This document shows, in pieces, positions 1 to 6,946 of a stretch of DNA of 12,281 nt. The notes below the pieces were generated by a model. The model was not told the DNA's origin. It did not search any database and worked only from the letters and a program-made list of their open reading frames with translations. The DNA is from Ktedonobacterales bacterium (GTDB taxonomy: Bacteria; Chloroflexota; Ktedonobacteria; Ktedonobacterales; JADMIN01). A program made the translations under genes and the position numbers. The DNA lies in contig JAICVT010000097.1 in the NCBI GenBank assembly GCA_025935235.1, forward strand, positions 1 through 12,281, written 5' to 3'. Numbering within the stretch: the stretch's first letter is position 1; the number at the start of each line of letters is the position of its first letter.

Positions 1-488
1 AAGGAGGTTGTGGCCGAATCCTTGGAGTTCTTGCACTGGCCCTGTGACTGGCTGGTTCCATCGGCGGCGGCCAGCGTGATCTTGCCATCGCTCTGGGCTG
101 CCAGAGCGCCAGAGCCAACCGTCAGATTGAATGTCCAGCTTGGCCCGCCGCTGCCGGAGATCGCCACTTGCGAGCCGGTTGGCGAGCCGAGATAGATCGC
201 GGCGCACTTGACGCTCGGATCGGCGGCGGGAATGGTGAAGACCACCGTGACCGTCTGCCCAGTGCGCGCATAGACGCCGTTGGTGTTGGTGAACGTACCC
301 GCGCCGCCCGAAATGGTGGCCGTGGGCGTCGCCGCGGCGTGCGTCTGGAGCGTCGGAATCACGAACTGCGTGAGGAGCGCCAACAGCGTGAGGAAGACCA
401 GGCTGGCTGGCCCGAATCGGCGTCCCCACCAACCGCGGAGAAAATGCTGGAACTGAGCTTTGACCGCATCACCCAACCGTCGCGACAT
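1..488 (-). CDS. Secreted or surface protein, N-terminal part (C-terminus beyond window)
   Basis: An open minus-strand frame starts with ATG at 488 and runs off the left edge after 162 codons without a stop. A GGAGG ribosome-binding site lies about 9 bases upstream of the ATG. The N-terminus is basic (MSRRLGD, then WWGRR), followed by a hydrophobic helix at residues 27-46 and an Ala-rich stretch (THAAA), which looks like a long signal peptide or signal anchor. The exported part is rich in Thr, Ser, Gly and Val with alternating hydrophobic residues (VTVVFTIP, SWTFNLTV). This suggests a beta-sandwich or Ig-like domain. Cys95 and Cys152 could form a disulfide. Repeated Ig-like domains may follow outside the window. 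I do not recognise a specific family, so function is unknown; it is probably extracellular. A 557-bp gap separates it from the upstream gene, so it probably has its own promoter. Confidence 0.8.
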   Translation of the reverse strand, partial: MSRRLGDAVKAQFQHFLRGWWGRRFGPASLVFLTLLALLTQFVIPTLQTHAAATPTATISGGAGTFTNTNGVYARTGQTVTVVFTIPAADPSVKCAAIYLGSPTGSQVAISGSGGPSWTFNLTVGSGALAAQSDGKITLAAADGTSQSQGQCKNSKDSATTS

Positions 489-829
489 ACGTCCTCGCCT
501 CCTACATCCGACCTCAAACCCACCTACCCAGGCATGCCCTCCGCGCGGCGGGCGCGATTGCCGTGGCGCATATGGCCCCCTCACACCTCAGAAATCCACC
601 ATCCAGGGCAATCGCAGCATTCAGCGTCCGGTATCAGCGCACGGCGCACAACCTGGGGAATGTACAAACCAGAAGAGCAGATATGGTTCTACTGTCTCTG
701 CAATTGAACGGGCGCGCAACGCGAGGGTAACATGTCCTTTCAAGGTCAGTACGAGCGTGATCTATTTGTGACATCTGGCTTCCTGCCTGGATTCGTCGCA
801 TCGCGACCCATCGTCAGACACAACCGGGC

Positions 830-858
830 GGCATAGAGTCACACTGTGACATTGTCAT
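830..858 (-). promoter_or_regulatory. Promoter-like hexamers around a 13-bp palindrome
   Basis: On the minus strand ATGACA (853-858, 5 of 6 matches to a -35 box) and TATGCC (830-835, 3 of 6 to a -10 box) are 17 bases apart. The spacer contains the perfect palindrome GTCACA-N-TGTGAC at 838-850. A second palindrome, TGACA-T-TGTCA, overlaps at 847-857. The word TGTGACAT recurs on the plus strand at 767-774 and 845-852. An operator inside a promoter spacer would fit repression of the secreted-protein gene, but the -10 match is weak and the leader would be about 335 bases. Tentative. Confidence 0.25.
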
Positions 859-905
859 GGCGCGATATAGCAGGGATGCAATCGTCGCGATCTGATACAA
901 TGCTC

Positions 906-947
906 GGCCCCCGCCCCAACCCCCTTACAGGGGGTGTTTATTGGGGA
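906..947. repeat. GC-rich palindromic intergenic repeat, divergent copy 1
   Basis: A run of C-tracts is followed by a hairpin with 6-bp stem ACCCCC/GGGGGT around the loop TTACA (919-935). The layout of C-rich arm, hairpin and G-rich arm matches the better-conserved copies at 7991-8035 and 11099-11143, but the sequence is diverged. It lies 3' of the respiratory cluster. Confidence 0.5.
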
Positions 948-978
948 GCAGGGCGTTCTGGATTCCTCTGCGCACGCG

Positions 979-1011
979 ACAGGCCCGCAGCCAGAGCGAC
1001 TGCGGGCCTGT
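979..1011 (-). terminator. Strong hairpin at the end of the respiratory cluster
   Basis: A perfect 12-bp inverted repeat (ACAGGCCCGCAG at 979-990, CTGCGGGCCTGT at 1000-1011) with a 9-base loop lies 34 bases after the stop of the polytopic membrane protein gene. There is no T-tract after the stem in the minus direction, so it is not a textbook intrinsic terminator. Its place, strength and GC content fit a transcript-end or mRNA-stabilising hairpin. Confidence 0.5.
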
Positions 1012-1045
1012 GGAGAGATCGCAAGATTTCGCGCTCGAAGCGGTG

Positions 1046-2902
1046 TTATGCCACTTCGGCGGCGAGCGCGTACTGGTCGTCAGGATCGGGGCCAGCGGCG
1101 ACATAGGCGAAAGCGCCCACCATCGCCAGCATGAAGCCCATCTCGACCAGCTCCTCATAGACGAACGGCATGTTGTAGATGATGATCGCCACGGCGGCGC
1201 CGATCAGCGCCATCACGATGATGATCAACGACCAGCGCACGCTGCCTGCCTGCACTGCCGCGTAGAGCGCCGCCAGGATGCCCACGACCTCAAAGCAGAT
1301 GCCCGTCACGAACCACGCCTGGCCGCCGCCCATCGCATTCACGCCGTAGTACAGCACATCCCAGTGGTAGCCGATGATCGCACCGACCATCTCGAAGAGG
1401 ACCGCGAAGAGCAACGCCCACATCGTGAACTTGCGCACCTTGCTCATCGGCTTGCGCCGCACCAGCAGCGTCACCTGGAAGGCCGCCAGCGCGCCCATCA
1501 GCAGCACGCCCCAGAAGGCGTCGTGCAGACCGCCGATGCCGGGCTGGTAGAAGAGCGCCAGCGCCTCGGTCTCGAAGAAGGAGGGCAGGGAGAGTAGCGA
1601 GAAGCCCATCAGATACACGAGCATCAGCGTCCCCAGCACCAGCCACTGGCCGGTGCAGCCCAGCGGCTGAGCCCGCGTCGGAGCGAACTCGACCTGCGTT
1701 GTCCAGGTCCAGACGAAGGCCAGCAGGGCAACGCTCGCGGCGATCAGCAGGCCAATCGGCAACTGCTTGGGGTCGTCCTGGTGGATCAACGTGGCGACCA
1801 GGCCGATCCAGACGATGCCATACGTGCCGCCGAGCACCACCGTGTTGCGCCGGGTGGACCAGAAGTAGATGCCGGCGATCAGCAGACCGAAGGGGATCGA
1901 GAAGACGATGGCGCAGATGATGTAGCCGGTAAACGGCGTGAACGTGCAGCTCCCCGGAATATCCGTCTTCTGCGCGCACTGCACGAAGATCTGCTGCGTA
2001 TCCGCCTGGTGGATCACATAGACAATCGGGTAGATGGCGGCCCACAGCACCAGCAGCGGCGCGCCGATGCCCCCCGCCAGCCCCACCACGCCATGCAGGT
2101 AGTTGCCGGGCATGAAATGCTGACGATGCGCCACCATCACAGGCAGCAGCCACGCCACCAGCGCCAGCAGCGCCAGGATCAGCGCGATGAAGAGCAGAAT
2201 GTTGCCCACCATGCCCGATGCGCCAGTGGGATCAAAGACTACCGGCGCGAAGGTGTAGATCGTCAGCCAGACCGCGATCAGCGCGATGGAGGCCGCCAGC
2301 GAGACGCGCACAGTGTAGTCGCGCGCCGGGCCGACGAAACGCCCGGAGAGGATGGCTGGATTGAGCGCGGCGATCACCAGCATGCCCAGGCCAATCACCA
2401 GCCCCAGCAGGCCAATCATCTGAAGGTCTATGCTCTGCGGCTGGAACCAGATCGGATTGAACAGCCAGCCCTGGCCAGGTGTCGGCCAATAGGTGGTAGT
2501 GGAGACGTTGGCGCCGTTGACTACCTTGGACGTAATCACCGCGTCGGGCAGGTACTCGTGCCAAGCGCCCGTCAAGACCTGGAAGAGGAAGAAGGCGCCG
2601 ATGGCCGTGATACCCGCGCCGATGATCCCAAAGATTGGCCACGGGATGATCGGCTTGGGATCATAGAGCAGCGCGATCTCCAGCGCGATGGCCCCCAACC
2701 CGATCGAGAGCAGGCCCGTAGCGAGGAAGCCCTGCTCAAAGCGGGTCAGCTTCGCTAGCGTGGAGATGGTGAAGAAATAGCCCGGTACCTGTCCGACCAG
2801 CATGATGGCGAGGAAGAAGAACCCCACTGCCATCGTTACCGCTCGGGCCCACGACATAGGCTGTTCGTGTTCGCGCGTGGGCGCCGCTGCCGTCACTGCC
2901 AT
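1046..2902 (-). CDS. Large polytopic membrane protein of unknown function, in bc-complex cluster
   Basis: A 618-residue protein starts with ATG at 2902, with AAAGGGA as a modest ribosome-binding site. I count about 16 hydrophobic helices, near residues 21-45, 58-79, 86-112, 160-181, 199-221, 231-258, 268-296, 323-348, 355-373, 381-400, 419-440, 458-481, 491-512, 529-550, 556-576 and 585-603. A polar loop at 113-157 and a loop with Cys309 and Cys319 (possible disulfide) are probably exposed. Glutamates fall in or at the edge of late helices (E504, E538, E587). There is no CxxCH, no paired heme histidines spaced as in cytochrome b, and none of the HH or HPEVY motifs of heme-copper oxidase subunit I. 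I do not recognise the family. It is last in the respiratory cluster, 189 bp after the cytochrome c/cupredoxin gene, and could be an extra subunit, an assembly factor or an unrelated transporter. Confidence 0.9.
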   Translation of the reverse strand: MAVTAAAPTREHEQPMSWARAVTMAVGFFFLAIMLVGQVPGYFFTISTLAKLTRFEQGFLATGLLSIGLGAIALEIALLYDPKPIIPWPIFGIIGAGITAIGAFFLFQVLTGAWHEYLPDAVITSKVVNGANVSTTTYWPTPGQGWLFNPIWFQPQSIDLQMIGLLGLVIGLGMLVIAALNPAILSGRFVGPARDYTVRVSLAASIALIAVWLTIYTFAPVVFDPTGASGMVGNILLFIALILALLALVAWLLPVMVAHRQHFMPGNYLHGVVGLAGGIGAPLLVLWAAIYPIVYVIHQADTQQIFVQCAQKTDIPGSCTFTPFTGYIICAIVFSIPFGLLIAGIYFWSTRRNTVVLGGTYGIVWIGLVATLIHQDDPKQLPIGLLIAASVALLAFVWTWTTQVEFAPTRAQPLGCTGQWLVLGTLMLVYLMGFSLLSLPSFFETEALALFYQPGIGGLHDAFWGVLLMGALAAFQVTLLVRRKPMSKVRKFTMWALLFAVLFEMVGAIIGYHWDVLYYGVNAMGGGQAWFVTGICFEVVGILAALYAAVQAGSVRWSLIIIVMALIGAAVAIIIYNMPFVYEELVEMGFMLAMVGAFAYVAAGPDPDDQYALAAEVA

Positions 2903-3091
2903 GAATCATGATCCCTTTCAGAGCAATGATTCCCGCTTCTCCAGGCGGCGCAAGGACGCCGACGCGCGGGCCGCGTCTCGCTTCGGTGTCGCTCGCGCTC
3001 CAGCCGCCAGGAATCGCCGGGAAGACGACCCACGAGGCTGGGCGCGCGCGTCACGCGATGGAACGCGAGAGAAAGGCGCATGGAAGGCTGT

Positions 3092-4120
3092 CTACTGGAC
3101 GCTAATCCAGCCAACCATCGCCGGGTGAACGCCACAGTAGTATGGATACTCGCCAGGCGTGTTGAACGTGTAGGTATAGCTGCCGCCTGGCGCGAAGATC
3201 GGTGAGGTCGGGAACTTGTTGTTCGGCGTGCCGCCAGAGCCGCTCACCACGCTGTGTGGAATGCCGCCGGTGGACTTGTTATCCCACACCACCGTCGTGC
3301 CAGCCTTGATGGTGATATTGGGCAGCGTGCCGCCCGCGATCTGCCAATCATAGCCGGAGCTGTTGGTGGTTGAGTCCACCGCATCAATGGTGACGGTCTT
3401 CTGGGCGGTCTCATCCACGAACTGGTTGGCGGGTGGCTTGCTGCCGCCCTTCTCCTGGGTCTTGAAGTCAGCCTGCTGGGTCGCGTTGATCAGCGTCGCG
3501 TAGACGTAGCTGAAGCCGTTCGTCTTGGCCAGCCCCTTCGACGCGGTGTACTTCGGATCCGAGGAGCGGATCAGCGTGACGAGGTAGTTGATGTCGTCTT
3601 GCGTCAGCGAGCCGCCGTAGGTGTCGAGCCAGGCGGGCATCAGCAACTTCGACGGATCGTTCGGGTTGGCGATGCCGCCCGAGATGATGCGCGTCAGGTC
3701 CTCGTCAGTCAGCTTCGAGATCGCCGGATTATTGTTGAGCCGCGGGCCATTCAGCCCCTGGCCCTGGTACCCGTGACAGGTCGCGCAATACTGGCCGAAG
3801 AGCGACGCGCCGCGCTGCAATGTGAGATCGTACAGCGCGGACTGCGCATTGGCCTGCGTCTGCTGCTGCGCCACCAGAAGAAATGGCAAGATCAGTCCAA
3901 CCGCGATGGTGATGATGAGCGCCGCGTAGCCGGTCTTCGTCACCGCGTTACCACGAGAGTAGAAGACATAGATCAGCGCGGCGACCCCCAGTGAGACCAC
4001 CGCCAGCCCGAACGCGATGCGCCCCTCCAGCACGGACGTGACGCCGAGCAGGGCGAAGAGAATGGCCAACCCCACGCCCACTGAGACCGCCAGCAGGCCA
4101 GGATTCCGATTACCTTCCAT
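3092..4120 (-). CDS. Membrane-anchored cytochrome c / cupredoxin fusion protein
   Basis: This 342-residue protein likely carries electrons away from the bc-type complex at the outer membrane face. Three N-terminal hydrophobic helices (about 9-29, 33-53, 64-84) anchor it. A class I cytochrome c domain follows: heme-binding C112-A-T-C115-H116 and a probable axial Met161 in LLMPAW. After a linker (about 190-238) comes a type-1 copper domain with ligands H289, C329, H332 and M335. The close C-x2-H-x2-M spacing resembles amicyanin and pseudoazurin. Cupredoxins such as auracyanin are known electron carriers in Chloroflexota, but the fusion to a c-type heme inside a bc operon is unusual to my knowledge. 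The start is ATG at 4120 with GAGG about 10 bases upstream. Relay from Rieske to heme to copper to a terminal oxidase is inference; the order of the two centres is unknown. Confidence 0.93.
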   Translation of the reverse strand: MEGNRNPGLLAVSVGVGLAILFALLGVTSVLEGRIAFGLAVVSLGVAALIYVFYSRGNAVTKTGYAALIITIAVGLILPFLLVAQQQTQANAQSALYDLTLQRGASLFGQYCATCHGYQGQGLNGPRLNNNPAISKLTDEDLTRIISGGIANPNDPSKLLMPAWLDTYGGSLTQDDINYLVTLIRSSDPKYTASKGLAKTNGFSYVYATLINATQQADFKTQEKGGSKPPANQFVDETAQKTVTIDAVDSTTNSSGYDWQIAGGTLPNITIKAGTTVVWDNKSTGGIPHSVVSGSGGTPNNKFPTSPIFAPGGSYTYTFNTPGEYPYYCGVHPAMVGWISVQ

Positions 4121-4138
4121 CTATGTGCTACCTCGTAA

Positions 4139-4170
4139 GCGCGTTGGGCGCGCTCTCGCTTCCAACGCGC
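4139..4170 (-). promoter_or_regulatory. 9-bp stem hairpin just upstream of the cytochrome c/cupredoxin gene
   Basis: GCGCGTTGG (4139-4147) pairs perfectly with CCAACGCGC (4162-4170) around a 14-base loop. In the transcript it would end about 18 bases before the ATG at 4120, next to the ribosome-binding site. No T-tract follows, so a terminator is unlikely. It may protect or process the mRNA between the Rieske and cytochrome c genes. Confidence 0.4.
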
Positions 4171-4179
4171 GGGCCGATG

Positions 4180-4206
4180 ATTGCTGACATTGCTAACATT
4201 GCTGAC
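4180..4206. repeat. Three tandem 9-bp repeats
   Basis: ATTGCTGAC, ATTGCTAAC and ATTGCTGAC stand head to tail, with one base different in the middle unit. They lie in the 96-bp gap between the Rieske and cytochrome c/cupredoxin genes, right before the hairpin at 4139-4170. They are more AT-rich than their surroundings. Confidence 0.7.
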
Positions 4207-4216
4207 CGCGGCGTGG

Positions 4217-4912
4217 CTACTGAGCGGCGCATTGGATGCCAGGCACTTGCAGGATGCGTGTGCCAACGTCCGGGCGCTCGATGCGCTGATTCAGCTTGCC
4301 GGTATCCACTGTCACGTTGCCGTTGCTGTCGAACAACAGGGCGAAGCGGTCGAGGCTGCGCGGCGCGGGGCCGTCGAGATACTCGCCATCAATGTTGTAG
4401 TGCGACCCGTGGCACGGGCATTTGAAGCTGTTGCAGTCGTTGCGGAACGGCACCTTGCAGCCCAGATGCACGCAGACCTGATAGAGCGCCAGCCAGTACG
4501 TCCCATCGGAGTCCTTGACCCAGTCCTCCGCCGAGATCGCGTTGTCGAACGTCGTGCCGCTCATCAGGAATGAGGTGCTGCCGCCCGACTTGAGGTGCAT
4601 GATGTAGCTCTTGGCCGCCGACTCATAGAACATGCCCGCCTGATCAATCGCGAACGCCTTCTGCTCGGCGGCGACATAGGTGGACTTGGCCTTGAGGGTG
4701 ATGACCGAGCCGAATTGGCCCGCGAGGTTCGGATAGAGCATCACCAGCCCCTCGATCGTGCCCTCGAGCGCCACCAGGCCGATAGTCAGGCCGACCGCTC
4801 GCCGCAAGACCTGCCGGCGGCTGAGTCCCTTGCGCGATATTTCGGCGTTTTCCGCGCCGCCGCCGCTGAGCACCTCATATTCTTGTGGGGTGCGTGGTGT
4901 CTGAATGCCCAT
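4217..4912 (-). CDS. qcrA: Rieske [2Fe-2S] protein of the bc-type complex
   Basis: This is the iron-sulfur subunit that takes the first electron from quinol at the Qo site and passes it to the c-type carrier. Numbering is from the upstream GTG at 4933. A TAT-type motif SRRQVL (38-43) precedes a hydrophobic helix at about 46-67, which is the usual route and anchor for Rieske proteins. Box I is C154-V-H156-L-G-C159 and box II is C172-P-C174-H175-G-S. By family knowledge C154, H156, C172 and H175 bind the cluster and C159-C174 forms the disulfide. Two starts are possible. I prefer ATG at 4912 (MGIQTP), because the GTG seven codons upstream has no clear ribosome-binding site. A 181-bp gap separates it from subunit IV upstream. 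The protein is complete and normal in length (231 residues, or 238 from the GTG). Confidence 0.95.
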   Translation of the reverse strand: MGIQTPRTPQEYEVLSGGGAENAEISRKGLSRRQVLRRAVGLTIGLVALEGTIEGLVMLYPNLAGQFGSVITLKAKSTYVAAEQKAFAIDQAGMFYESAAKSYIMHLKSGGSTSFLMSGTTFDNAISAEDWVKDSDGTYWLALYQVCVHLGCKVPFRNDCNSFKCPCHGSHYNIDGEYLDGPAPRSLDRFALLFDSNGNVTVDTGKLNQRIERPDVGTRILQVPGIQCAAQ

Positions 4913-5068
4913 ATCGCTCGCTTCTATCCTCACCCTGGGGGCGACGTGCGCGCTCGCCCGTCGCCGCGTGGTCTGCCAGTCGCATCACCAGTCACATCAC
5001 GTCGCAACTGATCGCATCTCGGAGCGTGGTCACGCGCCCGGCGCGCGCCCGGCCACGACTGGCACAGG

Positions 5069-5084
5069 GCGCGCCGAGCGCGGC
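5069..5084 (-). other. Small GC-rich hairpin after the subunit IV gene
   Basis: GCGCCG and CGGCGC form a 6-bp stem around AGCG in the 181-bp gap between subunit IV and Rieske, directly after the subunit IV stop. The region is also rich in CGCGC words, so chance pairing is possible. It might help set the relative amounts of the two mRNA parts. Confidence 0.25.
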
Positions 5085-5093
5085 GCCGCGAGA

Positions 5094-5618
5094 CTAGAGG
5101 TCAAAGGAGATTCCCTGCCAGGGCCACAGCCACTGCCAGCCGCCGCCACGGAAGAAGCTGCCCATCAGCACGGTCAGCGCGAAGAACAACGCGCAGGCTG
5201 TGAAGACGGTGATGGAGAGCTTGCGATCCTCGAAGGAGCGGCTGGGGTTGCGATCCACATAGGGCAGCATCGCCAGCGCCACCAGCACGAAGCCCGGCAG
5301 CAGCACGCCCGCGACCGTCGGCGGGAAGTAGTGCAGTTCTTCCTGCAGGCCAAGGAAGTACCACGGCGCCTTGGCCGGGTTGGGCGTCAGGTTCGGGTTG
5401 GAGTGGTCGCGCAGCGGTGCGTTGATGACAATCGAGAGAATCGTGAGCGCCACGGTCATCATCAGCGCCGCGAAGAACTCGCGCACCAGCAAGTGTGGCC
5501 AGACGAACACGGAGTCTTCGAGCTGCCGCTCGACGCGCGTGATCGCTTCCTGCTTGACCACCGCCAGCGTGCGATACCGCTTCTGGGTTGCGGCTGGCCT
5601 TGGCTCTGTTGTCGTCAT
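5094..5618 (-). CDS. Cytochrome b C-terminal domain / subunit IV-like protein
   Basis: This 174-residue protein corresponds to subunit IV (PetD) of b6f-type complexes, the C-terminal half of cytochrome b. It completes the quinol-oxidising Qo pocket. Hydrophobic helices lie near residues 45-68, 99-121 and 132-155, after a charged cytoplasmic N-terminus. The Qo motif region reads PAKAPWYFLGLQEEL (about 81-95), so the Glu of the canonical PEWY motif is replaced by Pro. Related variants are known in low-potential menaquinol complexes, which supports menaquinone as substrate. The C-terminus is Trp-rich (WQWLWPWQG). ATG at 5618 has a good AAAGGAGA ribosome-binding site. It starts 66 bp after the cytochrome b6-type gene, as expected for a split cytochrome b. 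No cytochrome c domain is fused to it, unlike QcrC of Bacillus. Confidence 0.94.
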   Translation of the reverse strand: MTTTEPRPAATQKRYRTLAVVKQEAITRVERQLEDSVFVWPHLLVREFFAALMMTVALTILSIVINAPLRDHSNPNLTPNPAKAPWYFLGLQEELHYFPPTVAGVLLPGFVLVALAMLPYVDRNPSRSFEDRKLSITVFTACALFFALTVLMGSFFRGGGWQWLWPWQGISFDL

Positions 5619-5684
5619 GCTCGCTCTCCTTTGAACATCCGCCGGCTGAACAGCCCTGGCTGGCGATTCATGCAGTTCGTTCAG

Positions 5685-6500
5685 CTAGTTCAGCGCGCTG
5701 ACGGGCACGTTCTGCGACTCCGCGCGGGCCGCCTCAAGCTCGCGGCGCGACGGAGGCGGAGGACCAGCCTCGCCGCCGTCCTTCCGGATGCGCCAGAAGT
5801 GGACAGCCATCAAGATCGCGCCGACCAGCGGCAGCCCGATCACATGCAGCGTGTAGAAGCGCACCAGCGTCGGCTGACCCACGCCGACTGGCTGCCCGGT
5901 CAGGAAGTTATGCACCTGTGCGCCGAAGATCGGCGCGTACGAGGCCATGTTCGAGCCGACGGTGATCGCCCAGAAGCCGATCTGGTCCCACGGCAGCAGA
6001 TAGCCGGTGAAGCTGAGCAGCAGGGTCACGAGGAAGAGGATCACCCCGACGACCCAGTTGAACTCGCGCGGCGGCTTATAGGCGCCGTGGTAGAAGACGC
6101 GGATCATATGCAGCGTGACCGTCACCACCATCAGGTGGGCGGCCCAGCGGTGCATATTGCGCACGATGTTGCCAAAGGCGACCGCGCTGGTGATCTGCTG
6201 GATGTTCGCATACGCCACTGTCTGCTCAGGGACGAAGTAGAACATCAGGAAGACGCCGGTGATCGTCAGCACGAGAAACAGGAAGAAGGAGAGACCGCCC
6301 AGGCACCAGGTGTAGGTAATCTTCATCGCCTTGCGGCTCACCTTGACGGGATGCAAGTGCAAGAACACGTTGCCCATCATGACGAGCGACTGGTTCAGTG
6401 GGGTGTCGGGGTAGCCGTGGCGAAAGATTGATCGCCACAGCTGGCTCTCCGTCACTGCGGACCATGCCTGGTCAAGCAGGCCCTTGTTCTGTGTGCTCAC
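5685..6500 (-). CDS. qcrB: Cytochrome b6-type subunit of the bc-type complex
   Basis: The 271-residue N-terminal half of cytochrome b carries both b hemes. Four hydrophobic helices lie near residues 66-88, 118-136, 149-169 and 217-236. Heme ligands are H117 and H131 in one helix and H219 and H234 in the other. The 15-residue step of the second pair is the b6 type; mitochondrial-type cytochrome b has 14. The region RWAAH...PPRE...LPWDQIGFWA follows cytochrome b6 closely. Cys66 in TWCLGG aligns with the b6 Cys that covalently binds heme ci, so a third heme is likely. The N-terminus is about 30 residues longer than plant b6, and the C-terminal tail (about 243-271) is charged. The start is GTG at 6500 behind GAGGAGG. 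It is the first gene of the cluster, after a 538-bp gap, so the operon promoter should lie upstream. Confidence 0.95.
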   Translation of the reverse strand: MSTQNKGLLDQAWSAVTESQLWRSIFRHGYPDTPLNQSLVMMGNVFLHLHPVKVSRKAMKITYTWCLGGLSFFLFLVLTITGVFLMFYFVPEQTVAYANIQQITSAVAFGNIVRNMHRWAAHLMVVTVTLHMIRVFYHGAYKPPREFNWVVGVILFLVTLLLSFTGYLLPWDQIGFWAITVGSNMASYAPIFGAQVHNFLTGQPVGVGQPTLVRFYTLHVIGLPLVGAILMAVHFWRIRKDGGEAGPPPPSRRELEAARAESQNVPVSALN

Positions 6501-6574
6501 ACTGCCTCCTCATAGCGGGGACACCCGATGGTTGGATCAGAGCGCTTTGCGCACGGCGCCAGCTCGTTGTTCGC

Positions 6575-6594
6575 TCGCCGCCAGATGGCGGCGA
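6575..6594 (-). promoter_or_regulatory. Hairpin in the predicted leader of the bc operon
   Basis: TCGCCGCC and GGCGGCGA form a perfect 8-bp stem with a 4-base loop. It lies 75 to 95 bases before the GTG start of the cytochrome b gene, inside the predicted 5' leader. No T-tract follows, so it is more likely an mRNA stability element than an attenuator. Confidence 0.3.
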
Positions 6595-6701
6595 AACCTG
6601 GCTCCGGCGCGCGAAACACATGATGAGCGCGTGCTGATAGCGTCTCGTGATATGAATGCGGGCTGGTCTCGACGGACAGCCAGGGGCGTCACCGGCATCC
6701 T

Positions 6702-6730
6702 ATGATAACAGAAGCGAGTGACCCATGCAA
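6702..6730 (-). promoter_or_regulatory. Sigma-70-like promoter, candidate for the bc operon
   Basis: On the minus strand TTGCAT (6725-6730) and TATCAT (6702-6707, 5 of 6 matches to TATAAT) are exactly 17 bases apart. Transcription would begin near 6695 and give a leader of about 195 bases before the cytochrome b start at 6500. This is the best match to a housekeeping promoter I found in the gap; it is a motif match only. Confidence 0.4.
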
Positions 6731-6901
6731 CGCCGGGAGCCGCCTGGCTGCCATGAGCAAGCCGACAACTCGCGGGCGAGATGCGCATGTCCATCTGGTG
6801 AAACGGATGACCCGGCCTCCGCGTCGCGCGCACGGCCCAATACGGCCCGGCATGGCCCGGCGGCTCGCGTCCGCTCGCTTCACCTGAGCGAGATGCTCTG
6901 G

Positions 6902-6924
6902 TACAGTCTGGTATCATACAGTCT
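6902..6924 (-). promoter_or_regulatory. Paired 8-bp repeats overlapping a TATGAT box
   Basis: TACAGTCT occurs at 6902-6909 and 6917-6924, 15 bases centre to centre, or about one and a half helical turns. On the minus strand TATGAT (6913-6918) overlaps the second copy and resembles a -10 box, but no -35 box sits at the right distance. Such pairs can be binding sites for an activator. Confidence 0.25.
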
Positions 6925-6946
6925 ACTCGGAACGAGACCGCGCTTC

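Larger units (their letters stand above)
489..1045. other. 557-bp intergenic region, no supported gene
   Basis: This gap lies between the end of the polytopic membrane protein gene (1046) and the start of the secreted-protein gene (488). From right to left it holds a perfect 12-bp stem hairpin (979-1011), a divergent GC-rich palindromic repeat (906-947), overlapping short palindromes with promoter-like hexamers (830-858), and about 330 bp with no structure I can name. The short frames that cross it have no ribosome-binding site and no recognisable protein. Confidence 0.7.

Noticed and set aside
838..850. CRP/FNR-type binding site
   Set aside because: The half-sites TCACA and TGTGA are in the everted order with a 1-base gap, not TGTGA-N6-TCACA.
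1781..2758. 325-codon open frame on the plus strand
   Set aside because: Antisense to the polytopic membrane protein, with Arg/Asp/Gln/His-rich low-complexity translation; a shadow frame.
1046..2902. Heme-copper oxidase subunit I as identity of the polytopic protein
   Set aside because: The number of helices is suggestive, but the HPEVY, HH and paired heme-ligand His motifs are absent.
4905..6431. 508-codon open frame on the plus strand
   Set aside because: It lies antisense to the cytochrome b, subunit IV and Rieske genes, is rich in Arg, His, Gln and Asp, and has no ribosome-binding site or motif. It is a by-product of GC-rich codon use on the other strand.
6537..6917. 126-codon minus-strand frame in the gap upstream of cytochrome b
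   Set aside because: No ribosome-binding site, no hydrophobic or domain pattern, composition like translated non-coding GC-rich DNA, and it overlaps the best promoter match for the bc operon.
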